The notes under the pieces were generated by a model. It was not told the DNA's origin. It saw only the letters and a program-made list of their open reading frames with translations, and searched no databases. This document shows positions 17,868-27,397 of a DNA stretch of 64,000 nucleotides, one piece after another. Positions within the stretch are counted from its first letter, which is position 1. Every line of letters begins with the position of its first letter. The stretch comes from Planktosalinus sp963977065 (GTDB taxonomy: Bacteria; Bacteroidota; Bacteroidia; Flavobacteriales; Flavobacteriaceae), in NCBI GenBank assembly GCA_963977065.1, contig CAXBNF010000004.1, forward strand, positions 62,001 to 126,000, given 5' to 3'. Position numbers and translations under genes: made by a program.

Positions 17868-19082
17868 TTAATGTTCAAATTTTTCTAGTTCTTTATTGAG
17901 TGTAATCAAATCTTCTTCCGTATGAAAGGGTTTTTGTTTGAGTTCATTAATCAAATGGATTAATGCAATGACACTTTCTTTGCTTTTCCCATTCTTTTGC
18001 GCAAGCTTTTCAGCAAAGGAAATGTCAATTTTTTGTGTATCTACATAGAATTTAGACCGAACCCTTTCCAGAAAATAGGTGATTTTCTTGTTGATAATGT
18101 TGGTGTAATTTCTATTCTGAAAATAAAGGTCTCCAATGGTTTTGGTAAATTCAACAGTGGTGTTTTCAAGTGGATTTATAACAGGGATGATGCGTTGCAA
18201 TCGTTTTCCCTTAAAAACTACAAATAAAATAATTCCAAAAACCGTTAAATAGTAAGCCCATTTAAGTGAACCTTCACTCAATATATACCGCATGGGTGTT
18301 TCTATATATCTTCTTCCGGATTTATAATATTCATCCCATAAAAGGCTTTCTGTTTCAAAATGAGAAAGCACTTGTGCAGCATACGTTTCATTGCCATTGA
18401 GCAAGTAATAATTTGAAAATGCCTGAGGAAGGGTGTGTATATAAAAATACCCATCGCCCCTAGGAATTTTTATAAAATTGATTTGTTCATCAGGAACGAG
18501 TCCATCGTTTTCATCTTCTTCTTCAGAAATGAAATAACCCAACGCAATGGTGTTTAAAGTGTCAATCTCTGTAAAATAGGTTTTATAGACACCTCTTTTA
18601 TAGGTGCCGTACTGGTTTTCAAAAGCAGGCGAATATAAGTAGGCTTTATTCTCTATTTCCCTATACACATTTTCAGTAAAGGTTTGAAACTTTAAGCTGT
18701 CACTCAAATCCCCGTAAATGTATGAAGCTGAAATAAATGCACTATTTCCTTCTTCAACAAAATCCATAAGTGCAGTAGTTTCTTCTGTATCAAAATACAA
18801 ATTGTTATTGATAAAGATGTATGACTTTGTACCCTCTGTTGCTACTGTAGGCGCATCTCCAAGCAAGAAGGTATAAGGTGATTCATTCACAGCGATTATT
18901 TCATCGACCTGCATCAGGTCCTGTAGCTCCCGGTGCATCACATAGCAACCAAAAGGAATTTTGTCTTGTGCAGTATAACTGGGTCTCCAGTTGACCGGTT
19001 GTGGCCTCATGATTTCAATAACAATGATTAATATTAAAAAAGCACCAAAAAGGCTTAGTATGTTTTTTGAACGCTTATCCAT
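17868..19082 (-). CDS. DUF4350-type membrane protein of the MoxR cluster
   Basis: About 404 residues from the ATG at 19082 (MDKRSKNILSLF). One N-terminal membrane helix is followed by an extracytoplasmic domain with alternating strands and helices, a second helix near residues 275-295 (YYLTVFGIILFVVFKGKR), and a cytosolic helical tail. Layout and position match DUF4350 proteins. It overlaps the end of the upstream DUF4129-like gene by 8 bases, so translation is coupled. The role is unknown; it is presumably part of the membrane complex served by MoxR. Confidence 0.75.
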   Translation of the reverse strand: MDKRSKNILSLFGAFLILIIVIEIMRPQPVNWRPSYTAQDKIPFGCYVMHRELQDLMQVDEIIAVNESPYTFLLGDAPTVATEGTKSYIFINNNLYFDTEETTALMDFVEEGNSAFISASYIYGDLSDSLKFQTFTENVYREIENKAYLYSPAFENQYGTYKRGVYKTYFTEIDTLNTIALGYFISEEEDENDGLVPDEQINFIKIPRGDGYFYIHTLPQAFSNYYLLNGNETYAAQVLSHFETESLLWDEYYKSGRRYIETPMRYILSEGSLKWAYYLTVFGIILFVVFKGKRLQRIIPVINPLENTTVEFTKTIGDLYFQNRNYTNIINKKITYFLERVRSKFYVDTQKIDISFAEKLAQKNGKSKESVIALIHLINELKQKPFHTEEDLITLNKELEKFEH

Positions 19083-19797
19083 TTTTTTCAATGTTGTTTA
19101 ATAAATTATTGAATTGCAAATGGACTCCTTCAAAAGCAGCTTCGTCAATAGTAAATTCACCATACCAAACATAATCAAAAAGGTAGGCTGCTCTGTCAAA
19201 TTCCTTTTTTAAACCGCTGTCCTGTAGTTCTTTTTTATAGTCTGAATTTGTTTTTTCATAATGCCAGGCAATCATTCCACGGTTACTTAGGGACTGCAGT
19301 ACTTTGAGGTGTAAATACCTGATGGCAAATCGGTAGTTTTTGTTTTTAACAGCCTCTAATAGTAAGCTGTCAAGATCGGTCTTTTCCAGCGTTTCTTCCT
19401 GTAGGTTCCAGTTGTTTATCGTGGCTTCGGGCTTTCTAAAGGTGGAAATTTCTTTGCCAAAGAGTAGTTTGATGATTACAAACAGTGCACCGGCGGTCAT
19501 CAACACATAAAAAATAATTTCAAAGGTTTTAATGATACCCGGATTCACCTCAAAACCAAATAGTTCAGAAAGCATATTAAAAAACCAATTAAAAAACCGA
19601 CTGATAAAGTTTTGTGATACACCTTCCATATCCTCATATTCAAAGTCTCTTCCGCTATACTTTTCATTAAAGTTTTCGGCGAAAGCCTTTTCCTGATAGA
19701 CATTGTGCTCCACATTGATTGACAGGCTATCCTGCTGAAAAGCAAAATGAACCTGACTCATAAAGAGGGAAATAAATAGTAAAATTTTAATCTTCAT
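19075..19797 (-). CDS. DUF4129-like membrane protein of the MoxR cluster
   Basis: About 240 residues from the ATG at 19797 (MKIKILLFISLFMSQVHFAF, a signal peptide). A short extracytoplasmic part is followed by a helix near residues 84-108 and a C-terminal cytosolic domain containing AVKNKNYRFAIRYLHLKVL and YLFDYVWYGEFTIDE; the second resembles the DUF4129 core W-Y-G pattern. Its 5' end overlaps the preceding membrane gene by 11 bases. No enzymatic residues are obvious. Confidence 0.7.
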   Translation of the reverse strand: MKIKILLFISLFMSQVHFAFQQDSLSINVEHNVYQEKAFAENFNEKYSGRDFEYEDMEGVSQNFISRFFNWFFNMLSELFGFEVNPGIIKTFEIIFYVLMTAGALFVIIKLLFGKEISTFRKPEATINNWNLQEETLEKTDLDSLLLEAVKNKNYRFAIRYLHLKVLQSLSNRGMIAWHYEKTNSDYKKELQDSGLKKEFDRAAYLFDYVWYGEFTIDEAAFEGVHLQFNNLLNNIEKNG

Positions 19798-20719
19798 GAA
19801 TTCCAATCTGTTCTATTTTACTGCGTGTGTTGTAGTTGTATTTTTCCTCGTGAATGGAAAAGTACAACATTCCGTTTGAAAATTGTTGTAAGGTATTTGA
19901 CAATATGGTTGCCACAATAATCATAAAAAAGGTGAAGGTGAATATGATAGTAGCAAACACAGATTCTGAAACATCGATGTTGGTATCAACAGCGTGAAAA
20001 ACATAAATACCCGTCAATATGCCCGGAACCAAATAAACGGCCCCCAGAACCACCATCACGATTAAACCCATTATAAAATTGATGCCAATGCACTTCCAAT
20101 AGTTTGTAGTAAGTAAATTGAGTCCTTCACCAAGTGCATTTGACGGAGAACGATCTTCATAAATCATCGCCATAAATGAAAGGCCAATCCAGGCATTAAA
20201 GGAATAAATCATTAGGTAATAAGCAAAAATCCCAATAATGGGTATAAGGCTTATAACAAATCCTGTAATGATAAATACAATATACAATGCCGCCATTAGC
20301 AATACAAAAATAATAATACTCCCCAGGCGGTCTAGTATCATTTTTTTGACCTGGCCGGGTGCTATTTTTTCACCTTTGTTCTTATCATAAAGCGTCATAT
20401 AAACCGAGGTGAGGCTGTAGTTTAATAACACCACAATCATTAAAAACACAATGAGCAAAAAGACCCCAATACCAATCGACATCCCAAAAGTAAATTCGTC
20501 GGCAGTCGTTGTTGCACCGGCTACTTCAGACCTGATTAAGCCCATGAACCCGGTGACCAATAAGTAAGAGACCCCCAAAAAAATGATAATAAAAATACCG
20601 TTGTAACGTAAAAAGAGATTGAAAAAACTTTTTAGATTGTACTTTAAAAACTCAAAATAATCTGAAATAATCAACCCAAAATCTCTTTGTTGTCTCAATT
20701 CTATATACGTATCTTTCAT
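19787..20719 (-). CDS. Polytopic membrane protein of the MoxR cluster
   Basis: A 310-residue integral membrane protein with about six helices beginning near residue 40 (IFIIIFLGVSYLLVTGFMG), including a repeated glycine-rich helix pattern in the middle. Similar proteins in this cluster are annotated only as hypothetical. It lies between the SpoIIM-like gene (21 bases upstream) and the DUF4129-like gene, with which it overlaps. It is probably a structural membrane component; no transport motif was recognised. Confidence 0.7.
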   Translation of the reverse strand: MKDTYIELRQQRDFGLIISDYFEFLKYNLKSFFNLFLRYNGIFIIIFLGVSYLLVTGFMGLIRSEVAGATTTADEFTFGMSIGIGVFLLIVFLMIVVLLNYSLTSVYMTLYDKNKGEKIAPGQVKKMILDRLGSIIIFVLLMAALYIVFIITGFVISLIPIIGIFAYYLMIYSFNAWIGLSFMAMIYEDRSPSNALGEGLNLLTTNYWKCIGINFIMGLIVMVVLGAVYLVPGILTGIYVFHAVDTNIDVSESVFATIIFTFTFFMIIVATILSNTLQQFSNGMLYFSIHEEKYNYNTRSKIEQIGIHED

Positions 20720-20740
20720 AGGTGCTTGTGGTCTGTTTTT

Positions 20741-21724
20741 TTAAGTTATTTTATTTAGGTTCACTTCATTTGCCAAACGTTTATTAAGTAGCAGGGGATA
20801 AAACACATAGTAATAAACAATCAAGGCTAGGGAGCTAAAAATGATTGTCATCGCCAGCCAAACCGGCATATTGCTGTATCGGGTAATAAAGCCTTCAATA
20901 AAACCGGCAATGATAAAAAAGGGAATGGTACTCACAACAACCTTCAATCCGTCTTTTGCACCTTTTATGAATGAAACCCTGCGCGAATAGGTCTTGGGAA
21001 ATAAAATGCTGTTGCCCATAATCAATCCTGCACAACCCGCTATTACGATAACAGATATTTCAATGGTGCCGTGAAGCCAAACGGTTTTTGTAGCCTCAAA
21101 AAGAACCCCTTTGGTATAGAAAAACGCCATAAATGAGCCCAGCATCACCCCATTGCTAAATAAAACATAGCCCGTGCCAACAGAAGTAATCACTCCAAAA
21201 GCATACGCCAAAAACGCAACCCTGATGTTATTAATAGTAATTCCTAAAAACATGCCAATCTCGCTACCGCTTTTATAAATAGCAGTGGGGTCACCCTGTT
21301 CAATGTTGTTGATGGTTTTATTGACATAGGCATCCCCCAAAATCAAACGCACAAAATGGTCGTCATTCAAGGCAGAAATAACCCCAATGGCAGAAGCTAC
21401 AAAAAACAGTAGAAAGCTGTAAAAGAGTGTTTTATGGTATTGTTTAAAGAACAAAGGAAACTCTGTTTTCCAAAAGCTTACAATTCTGTTTTTATCCTCT
21501 TTTTTGTTGGTATAAATTTTTTGATGCGCTTGGGTTGCAAGTGAATTTAAGTACAAAAGTGTTTTACTTTCGGGATAATAGGTTTTCGCAAAAGACAGGT
21601 CGTTAGTGAGGTGAATGTAATAATCTGCAAGGGTGTCAGGATTTATTTTTGAATTAATGTGAATCGCTTTTTCAAAAGCCATCCATTTTTCTTTATTTTG
21701 CTTCACAAATGCAGCTTCACGCAT
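20741..21724 (-). CDS. Stage II sporulation protein M family (SpoIIM-like) membrane protein
   Basis: About 327 residues from the ATG at 21724 (MREAAFVKQNKEKWMAFEKA). A charged N-terminal helical part is followed by five or six membrane helices. The region containing LGITINNIRVAFLAYAFG and the glycine-rich FSNGVMLGSFMAFFYTKG matches the SpoIIM/DUF95 family. Outside spore formers these proteins occur with RDD and MoxR genes, as here, in clusters of uncertain role. This is the first gene of the leftward operon; the RDD gene is divergent 38 bases away, so they likely share a control region. Confidence 0.82.
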   Translation of the reverse strand: MREAAFVKQNKEKWMAFEKAIHINSKINPDTLADYYIHLTNDLSFAKTYYPESKTLLYLNSLATQAHQKIYTNKKEDKNRIVSFWKTEFPLFFKQYHKTLFYSFLLFFVASAIGVISALNDDHFVRLILGDAYVNKTINNIEQGDPTAIYKSGSEIGMFLGITINNIRVAFLAYAFGVITSVGTGYVLFSNGVMLGSFMAFFYTKGVLFEATKTVWLHGTIEISVIVIAGCAGLIMGNSILFPKTYSRRVSFIKGAKDGLKVVVSTIPFFIIAGFIEGFITRYSNMPVWLAMTIIFSSLALIVYYYVFYPLLLNKRLANEVNLNKIT

Positions 21725-21762
21725 GGTCAATTTTTTTTCTAAATATAAGCAGATGATTTAAT

Positions 21763-22488
21763 ATGGCAAACATAGCAATAAATACTTCTCAAAACGTACA
21801 CCTTGATTACCGGGTTGCAAATATAGGAGATAGAATTCTTTCTTTTTTAATCGATGCTTTTATGTTTATTCTTTACTTTTTTGTTTTGGGCTATGTGCTT
21901 AACGCATTTGAAAAAGCAATGGGTGACGACAGATGGACCGCCATTGGTTTTCAATCTTTGTTGATTTTGCCGGTGATGTTTTATTCACTGTATATGCATA
22001 TACTGTTTAACGGACAGACCATTGGGAAAATGATTTTAAAAATTAAAGTCGTAAAAGAAGATGGGTCGCCTGTTCACTGGTCAAACTATTTGAGCAGATG
22101 GATGTTGAGACTTGTAGATATATGGTTGTTTAGTGGTTCTGTGGGGGTTTTGGCCATGATTTTTTCAGATAAAAACCAGCGTGTGGGTGATGCTGCTTCC
22201 GGAACCCTGGTCATTTCAGTTAAAAGTAACTTAAATATTTCACACACCATACTTGAAGAGGTAGAAGAAAAATATGAACCTGTTTTTTCCCAAGTCACCT
22301 TGCTTAATGACAAAGATGTGAGACTTATTAAAGAAACATTGCATATCGCTTTGCGTTCAAACGACTTCAAAACACTCACTTTATTAAGACAAAAAGTAGA
22401 GCAGCTATTGGGCACTTCCTCAGAGAAATATGATAGAGACTATTTACAAACCGTCTTGAAGGATTACACCTTTTACACCCAACACTAA
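21763..22488 (+). CDS. RDD family membrane protein
   Basis: A 241-residue protein. The RDD domain occupies residues about 15-145 with three membrane helices and the name-giving residues in VANIGDRILSFLIDAF, followed by GQTIGKMILKIKVVKEDG and a third helix ending DKNQRVGDAASGTLV. A cytosolic helical tail of about 90 residues follows. It is divergent from the SpoIIM/MoxR operon and belongs to the same conserved neighbourhood. Its stop overlaps the start of the next gene (TAATG). RDD proteins have been linked to ion transport in a few cases, but no substrate can be assigned. Confidence 0.85.
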   Translation: MANIAINTSQNVHLDYRVANIGDRILSFLIDAFMFILYFFVLGYVLNAFEKAMGDDRWTAIGFQSLLILPVMFYSLYMHILFNGQTIGKMILKIKVVKEDGSPVHWSNYLSRWMLRLVDIWLFSGSVGVLAMIFSDKNQRVGDAASGTLVISVKSNLNISHTILEEVEEKYEPVFSQVTLLNDKDVRLIKETLHIALRSNDFKTLTLLRQKVEQLLGTSSEKYDRDYLQTVLKDYTFYTQH

Positions 22489-23099
22489 TGAGTTTATACC
22501 TGGTCATAGACATTTTAGGAACTGTCGCTTTTGCCATTTCAGGGGTATTGACAGCGATGCACAAGCGGCTGGATTTGTTTGGTATTTTTATTATTGCCTT
22601 TGTGACTTCTGTGGGAGGAGGAACCTTAAGAGATTTGTTGCTCAATACCCAAATTGTGTGGATGCACAATATGACCTATGTGTATGTGATTTTTTCCTCA
22701 GCGGTGTTTGCCATCCTTTTTAGGAACAAGCTCAATTATTTTAGGCGCACGCTGTTTTTGTTTGACACCATTGGGATTGCCTTGTTTACCATAGTGGGCA
22801 TAGAAAAAGGCGTCCAACTGGGTTTGCACCCCATTATTTGTGTCTCTCTGGGCACGATGTCTGCCTGCTTTGGCGGTGTGATCAGGGACATACTCTGTAA
22901 CGAAATACCCATTATCTTTAGAAAAGAAATCTATGCCACGGCCTGTATCCTGGGCGGCATCTTTTATTTCCTCCTGGAATTAACCCCACTGGACCCCAAC
23001 TGGGTTGTAATTATCTCCGGCTCGGTGGTGATAAGCGTGCGGTTACTGGCAGTGAAGTTTAAACTGTCGTTGCCCTCAGTATATCCAAAAGGGGAGTAG
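22488..23099 (+). CDS. Trimeric intracellular cation (TRIC)-like channel, UPF0126/YadS family
   Basis: A 203-residue protein with six to seven membrane helices built as two repeats. Each repeat has the glycine-rich kink: VGGGTLRDLLL in the first and FGGVIRDILCN in the second, as in bacterial TRIC channels. Those conduct monovalent cations as trimers. Translation is coupled to the RDD gene (start overlaps its stop). Length and motifs fit the family closely. Confidence 0.87.
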   Translation: MSLYLVIDILGTVAFAISGVLTAMHKRLDLFGIFIIAFVTSVGGGTLRDLLLNTQIVWMHNMTYVYVIFSSAVFAILFRNKLNYFRRTLFLFDTIGIALFTIVGIEKGVQLGLHPIICVSLGTMSACFGGVIRDILCNEIPIIFRKEIYATACILGGIFYFLLELTPLDPNWVVIISGSVVISVRLLAVKFKLSLPSVYPKGE

Positions 23100-23271
23100 G
23101 TTAGCTGTCAGCTATTAGCTTTCAGCAATCAGCAACCAGCCATCACCCCATCACCCCACCAACAGTCATCAGTCACCTGTCACCCGTCATCGGTCATCGG
23201 TCATCGGTCTCAATACTCATTACTCAATTTCTCAATTAACCAATAACCCAATAACTATTAACAATTTTATC
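23100..23271. repeat. Degenerate drifting micro-repeats in the intergenic spacer
   Basis: Seven- to ten-base units repeat and gradually change: CAGCAAT/CAGCAAC, CATCACCC twice, then GTCATCG three times at 23178-23204, CTCAAT/CTCATTACTCAAT, and CCAATAAC twice. No reading frame spans it. It resembles slippage-generated spacer DNA. Confidence 0.6.
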
Positions 23272-23279
23272 TATATTTG
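23272..23279 (+). promoter_or_regulatory. Candidate -7 promoter box
   Basis: TATATTTG fits the Bacteroidota TAnnTTTG box. No clear -33 TTG element lies 19-21 bases upstream, so this is tentative. A transcript from it would include the repeat at 23357 and the LytTR gene. Confidence 0.35.
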
Positions 23280-23356
23280 AAACAACACACAGGTCTTATA
23301 ATAAAAGTCTGTATTTCCCCTTTTAAAAATACATTCGTTTATACAGCTCATAAGGT

Positions 23357-23452
23357 GAATATATGCAATACATAAAAATAAAACAGTGGGGCAGGGGTAT
23401 GGAATATATACACAATAGCTAAGTGTGCATATCTTATATACTAATGTTGTGC
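23357..23452 (+). repeat. Dispersed element E1, copy 1 (attI-like candidate)
   Basis: The sequence starting GAATATATGCAATACATAAA and running to CTAATGTTG matches a second copy at 31617 and a more diverged one at 46094. The 3' part forms a small inverted repeat (CACAATAG with CTAATGTTG). The next bases, GTTGTGCTTCA with CCGTCCTGAA further on, also follow the palindrome ending at 31598. It lies 79 bases before the LytTR gene. Confidence 0.6.
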
Positions 23453-23530
23453 TTCAATATTAGCCGTCCTGAAATAAGGCTACAGGTTAATAATTAAAAT
23501 ATAATATCTTAGCCGCATACTTTTTTTACT

Positions 23531-24904
23531 ATGAAGCATAATTTTATGAGACTATTTGTTTTAGTATTTCTTGTTTTCTCAATCAATTTTTCTAGTTTCG
23601 GACAATCTGAAGAGATAAATAACCCTGAAATAATTAGATTAAATTCACTTTTAAGAAAACATACTAGAAACACAGATAGTCTTAATTTTTATGCCAATCA
23701 ATTACTAAAATATTCAAAAGAAAACAATCTAAAATTTTGGGAATATAGTGCATATGTGGCATTAGGGAATTCTGAACGAAATTCTATTAACTTACAACAA
23801 AGTAATTATTATTATCACATCGCTTTAAATATCGCTAAATCAATATCAGACGAAAAAGCGCAATATATGGTTATAAATAATATTGCGTTAAACCATAGAC
23901 GGTTAAGGCGAAACGATTCCGCTTATTATTATTTTAAAAAACTAAATACTTATCATTCAAGCCAACTTGAAGTATTGCCTGCAAGTATGGCAAAAATGAA
24001 TATTGGATTGACGTTTCTTCAATATCAGGAATTAGATAGTGCAGAATATTATTTAAATAAATCGTATAAAGGGTTTGAAGAGATTAATAACATTAGATAT
24101 GTTGCACAAAACTTAAATCTGTTAGCAGACCTTCAATTTCTAAAAGGAGACAATCCTAAAGCGATTGAACTGGCTACTTCTAGTTTAAAATTGGCAAATG
24201 AAAACAATTTAGAATTTTTATTGCCATCAAACTATTCACTGTTATCAAGAATCTACAACAAAATAGGCGATGTTGAAAAGACCCAGCAATATGCTGATTT
24301 GGCCCTTTCAACAAGACCAAAACAAATGGATTTTTCCGAATCAAGAATTGACGATTTAAATGAAGGTATTAGAATTAATAAAGCGAAAGCTTATGAATCG
24401 CGACTTAATGAGATGGAGGATTCCAATCGATTCAACAAATCAACATTAATTATTGCTGCAATTTTAATTTTAATATTAGTTCTTGTTGTCTTTAGTTTTT
24501 TTAAACGAAATAAAACTATGAAGGCTGAGTTTAAAGACATCCAATTAAAGTTAACTAGCATTAATGACTCTAAATTGCCAATCGAAAAAAGTAATCATAT
24601 AATTCAATTAAAGAGCAAAGCCTCTCTTCATACTAAAAACATCTTATATATAAAGGCTGATGGGCATTATGTTGAATATTATATTGAAGATAGAAAAAAT
24701 CCTGAAGTGGATAGAAATACAATGATTGATGTGTTAAAACAGCTTCCTACTCAATCTTTTGTTCGAATTCATAAATCCTATATTGTAAATATCAGTAGAA
24801 TTAAAATCATTAATTCCAACAAAGTGATGTTAGACAATGGAGAATGGATAAATCTCTCTAGAGTATATAAACAAAGCTTAAAGGATACTCTCAATAAAGA
24901 ATAG
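23531..24904 (+). CDS. Membrane-anchored LytTR transcription regulator with TPR sensor domain
   Basis: A 457-residue protein. A signal sequence (MRLFVLVFLVFSINFSSFGQ after six residues) is followed by helical TPR-type repeats at about residues 40-290, with recurring Y-Y-x-K/A-L-N patterns. One membrane helix lies at about 303-323 (TLIIAAILILILVLVVFSFF), and a C-terminal LytTR DNA-binding domain at about 355-455 contains KSKASLHTKNILYIKADGHY, SFVRIHKSYIVNISRI and NGEWINLSR. So the sensor faces the periplasm and DNA is bound from the membrane. It is in the accessory AT-rich region and starts just after element E1. The ligand and target are unknown. Confidence 0.83.
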   Translation: MKHNFMRLFVLVFLVFSINFSSFGQSEEINNPEIIRLNSLLRKHTRNTDSLNFYANQLLKYSKENNLKFWEYSAYVALGNSERNSINLQQSNYYYHIALNIAKSISDEKAQYMVINNIALNHRRLRRNDSAYYYFKKLNTYHSSQLEVLPASMAKMNIGLTFLQYQELDSAEYYLNKSYKGFEEINNIRYVAQNLNLLADLQFLKGDNPKAIELATSSLKLANENNLEFLLPSNYSLLSRIYNKIGDVEKTQQYADLALSTRPKQMDFSESRIDDLNEGIRINKAKAYESRLNEMEDSNRFNKSTLIIAAILILILVLVVFSFFKRNKTMKAEFKDIQLKLTSINDSKLPIEKSNHIIQLKSKASLHTKNILYIKADGHYVEYYIEDRKNPEVDRNTMIDVLKQLPTQSFVRIHKSYIVNISRIKIINSNKVMLDNGEWINLSRVYKQSLKDTLNKE

Positions 24905-25333
24905 TTAACTGCATTTCATTATAAATTCATAGTATGTCATGAACAGTAACCTGTCTTTCGTGACAAAAACCATCTACTAATAAAAGTATTTCCTAGATTG
25001 TTGCTTTTATAACGCGAATCTTTTTCGTCCGATGTAAAAAATCATGTATTTGATTTTATAGGATGTTATAATCAATTCACATATAAAAACAATTTACCAT
25101 GAAAGTTTACAATCTAAGAAATCATTTTTTTACATTTTTATTTCTATTAAATCCCTTTTTAGCAAACTTTAATAGGCTTTAATAAAGTTTTCGTTGGTGT
25201 TTTTTTTATAAAACATTGACTGATTTATTATAAAAAAAATACCCAGAATTAGGTGTTTTCTATTTGAATCAAAGAATTTATTATAGTAAAATACTTTAAA
25301 ACTAACTTGTTGAATTAAAAAAAAAATAAACAT
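24905..25333. other. AT-rich intergenic stretch with a possible truncated leader peptide
   Basis: It has no convincing full gene. A 27-codon frame at 25099-25182 (MKVYNLRNHFFTFLFLLNPF, then seven more residues) looks like a signal peptide cut short by a stop, so it may be the remnant of a lost secreted protein gene. No clear terminator or promoter was seen. Confidence 0.4.
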
Positions 25334-27397
25334 ATGAACAGGCTACTTATACTACTTTTTATATTAATAGATGTAAATGTATTATTCTCTCAAGAAACAT
25401 TGTCAGATACATATACCCCTTCTGGTAACGGCTATATAATGACAGTACCTTTTGAGTTTAAATTTCTAAATTGTATTGGGTCAGATGGAATTCCCCACTT
25501 ATCAGTTGGAAAAATAACTAAAAATGCGGTTTCAAATAAATATAAGTACAATGGAAAAATTTATACAGAAGAAGATCTTGGTTCTGAATCATTTTCAAAT
25601 ATGACAAAGTATATAGGATATACAGATATAGAGGTTGTTATTTGGGATGGAAATTGGCAATTAGGAACCGTAAGACTAACAAATGTAACAGGGTATAATG
25701 TTGGTTGTCAAGGGCAATTATATGATGTATTTAAAAAACTAGGGATTAATGGTAAAGAATACAAAGAAAAAATTAATTTATTATCAATTGGAAATATTAG
25801 AATAATAAAAATTTCTAATTCTGATGCTGGGTTAGAAATGAAAATAAAGGATTACGATAAAAACAATAAGATTAAATCTTTAATAGATGATGCGAATTAT
25901 AGTTTTTCTTACAAGAGGTATGAAGATGCAGAAAACATTTGTAATGAAATAAAAAAGATAGATTATTCAAATGCTCGTGCAAATGAAATTTTAGAAAAGA
26001 TTAAGGCAATAAGAAAAGAAGAAATTAAAAAGTTAGATTATAATCAATTTATTTTGAAAGGAGATAATTATTATGCTAAAAAAGACTTTACAAATGCAAT
26101 ACAAGAATATAAGAGTGCATTAAATACAGGGTATGATAATGAAAAAGCTCAGAGTAAAATTAGGGAAGTAGAAACAGCAGAAGAAAAGAATAATGATTTG
26201 AAAGAGAAAGAGGAAGAAAAAGTAGAATTAGAAAAGCCTGAATTAGGAAAAGTTCAAACTCAACAAAAAGAAAATAAAACTATTACAAGTAAAGACAATG
26301 ATGATGATTTTTGGAACGGCAAGTCTGAAAGCACTAAGAACACAATTAAAACTAACAATAAAGGTGCACTAAATAAGACTACAAGCAATAACCAAAATGA
26401 TAAAACGCACTATGAATCGGCTATTGAAAATATAGACAAAGGAAATTTATCTCAGGCTATAAAAGACCTAGAATTACAAAAAGCCTATACTTCAGATCCA
26501 GTAGAAAGAGCTAAAATTGATGCTAATATTCAAAGTGTAAATTCTAGACAAAATTATGAAAATGACTGGGCCATAATGAATCAAAGAATAGAAAGAGATA
26601 ATTATTTAAATCAACAAAGTCTTGAATTTGTAAATAATGTAGATGCTGCAAGTAATGGAGACCATTTGGTGGCGGCTTCACAAAAATTTGGATATGCATT
26701 AGGTTCAGCTGTTGCTGGTAAAATAGATGTGAACTCAATAACAGGTACAGCTGTTAGTGTTATTAATTTATTGGGTGAAAAGAAAAGGGAAAAAGAGGAA
26801 TTAGAAGCTAAAAAAAGAGCGATTAAAGAAAAAATTGCTGAAGAAGATAGAATGAGAGAATTAGAAAGGCAAAATTTTTTGAATGGTCTTAAGAGAGAAA
26901 GAAAATTAGTTATAAATAATCTCCCAAACTATACCTACCCAAATTATCTAACAAACGAGGCTAATACTACATATTATTATTTTGCCATATATACAAATCA
27001 AGATATTTTAAATACAGATTATCCCGAGGTTGATATAACAGATATTATAGAGATTAGAAAGTATAAAGATGGCACTTGGCCATTTGAAAATGATTTTAAA
27101 GCAGATTTACAAAAACTATCATCTAAATCAATTAAGCATATTATTGGATTTGCTAATTATGAAAATGCTGCCAATAAATTAAGTGACATAATTAATGGAT
27201 TTGGCAAAGGTGGTATAAAATTGCTTTTTTTAAAAGCAAGTGAAAGTGTAAGTTCAAAAAGTGCAGAAAGTGATAAAGATTTTTGGGGAAACTCTTTAAA
27301 AACAAAAAAAAGTAAGAGTACAAAAAAAGTAATTCAGAAAGATTCTGTTTCTAAAAAGGAAGATTTTTGGGGTAAACCAATTAAAACAAAAGAGTAA
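25334..27397 (+). CDS. Large secreted protein with TPR/coiled-coil regions and repeated DFW motifs
   Basis: A 687-residue protein I do not recognise. Signal peptide MNRLLILLFILIDVNVLFSQ; a globular N-terminal part to about residue 165; TPR-like helices at about 185-275; a Lys/Glu/Asn-rich linker carrying DDDFWNG; more helices at 355-420; a Gly/Ala-rich stretch (about 445-475); a charged coiled coil (475-515); a second globular part; and a tail with DKDFWGN and KEDFWGKPIKTKE. The same short D-F-W-[GN] motif thus occurs three times, always in Lys/Ser/Thr-rich linkers, perhaps as a docking peptide. It overlaps the next gene start (TAATG), so the two are in one operon. Composition is very AT-rich. 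Confidence 0.75.
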   Translation: MNRLLILLFILIDVNVLFSQETLSDTYTPSGNGYIMTVPFEFKFLNCIGSDGIPHLSVGKITKNAVSNKYKYNGKIYTEEDLGSESFSNMTKYIGYTDIEVVIWDGNWQLGTVRLTNVTGYNVGCQGQLYDVFKKLGINGKEYKEKINLLSIGNIRIIKISNSDAGLEMKIKDYDKNNKIKSLIDDANYSFSYKRYEDAENICNEIKKIDYSNARANEILEKIKAIRKEEIKKLDYNQFILKGDNYYAKKDFTNAIQEYKSALNTGYDNEKAQSKIREVETAEEKNNDLKEKEEEKVELEKPELGKVQTQQKENKTITSKDNDDDFWNGKSESTKNTIKTNNKGALNKTTSNNQNDKTHYESAIENIDKGNLSQAIKDLELQKAYTSDPVERAKIDANIQSVNSRQNYENDWAIMNQRIERDNYLNQQSLEFVNNVDAASNGDHLVAASQKFGYALGSAVAGKIDVNSITGTAVSVINLLGEKKREKEELEAKKRAIKEKIAEEDRMRELERQNFLNGLKRERKLVINNLPNYTYPNYLTNEANTTYYYFAIYTNQDILNTDYPEVDITDIIEIRKYKDGTWPFENDFKADLQKLSSKSIKHIIGFANYENAANKLSDIINGFGKGGIKLLFLKASESVSSKSAESDKDFWGNSLKTKKSKSTKKVIQKDSVSKKEDFWGKPIKTKE

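Noticed and set aside
23100..23271. Possible CRISPR-like repeat cluster
   Set aside because: The units are only 7-10 bases, change along the spacer and lack spacers of constant length.
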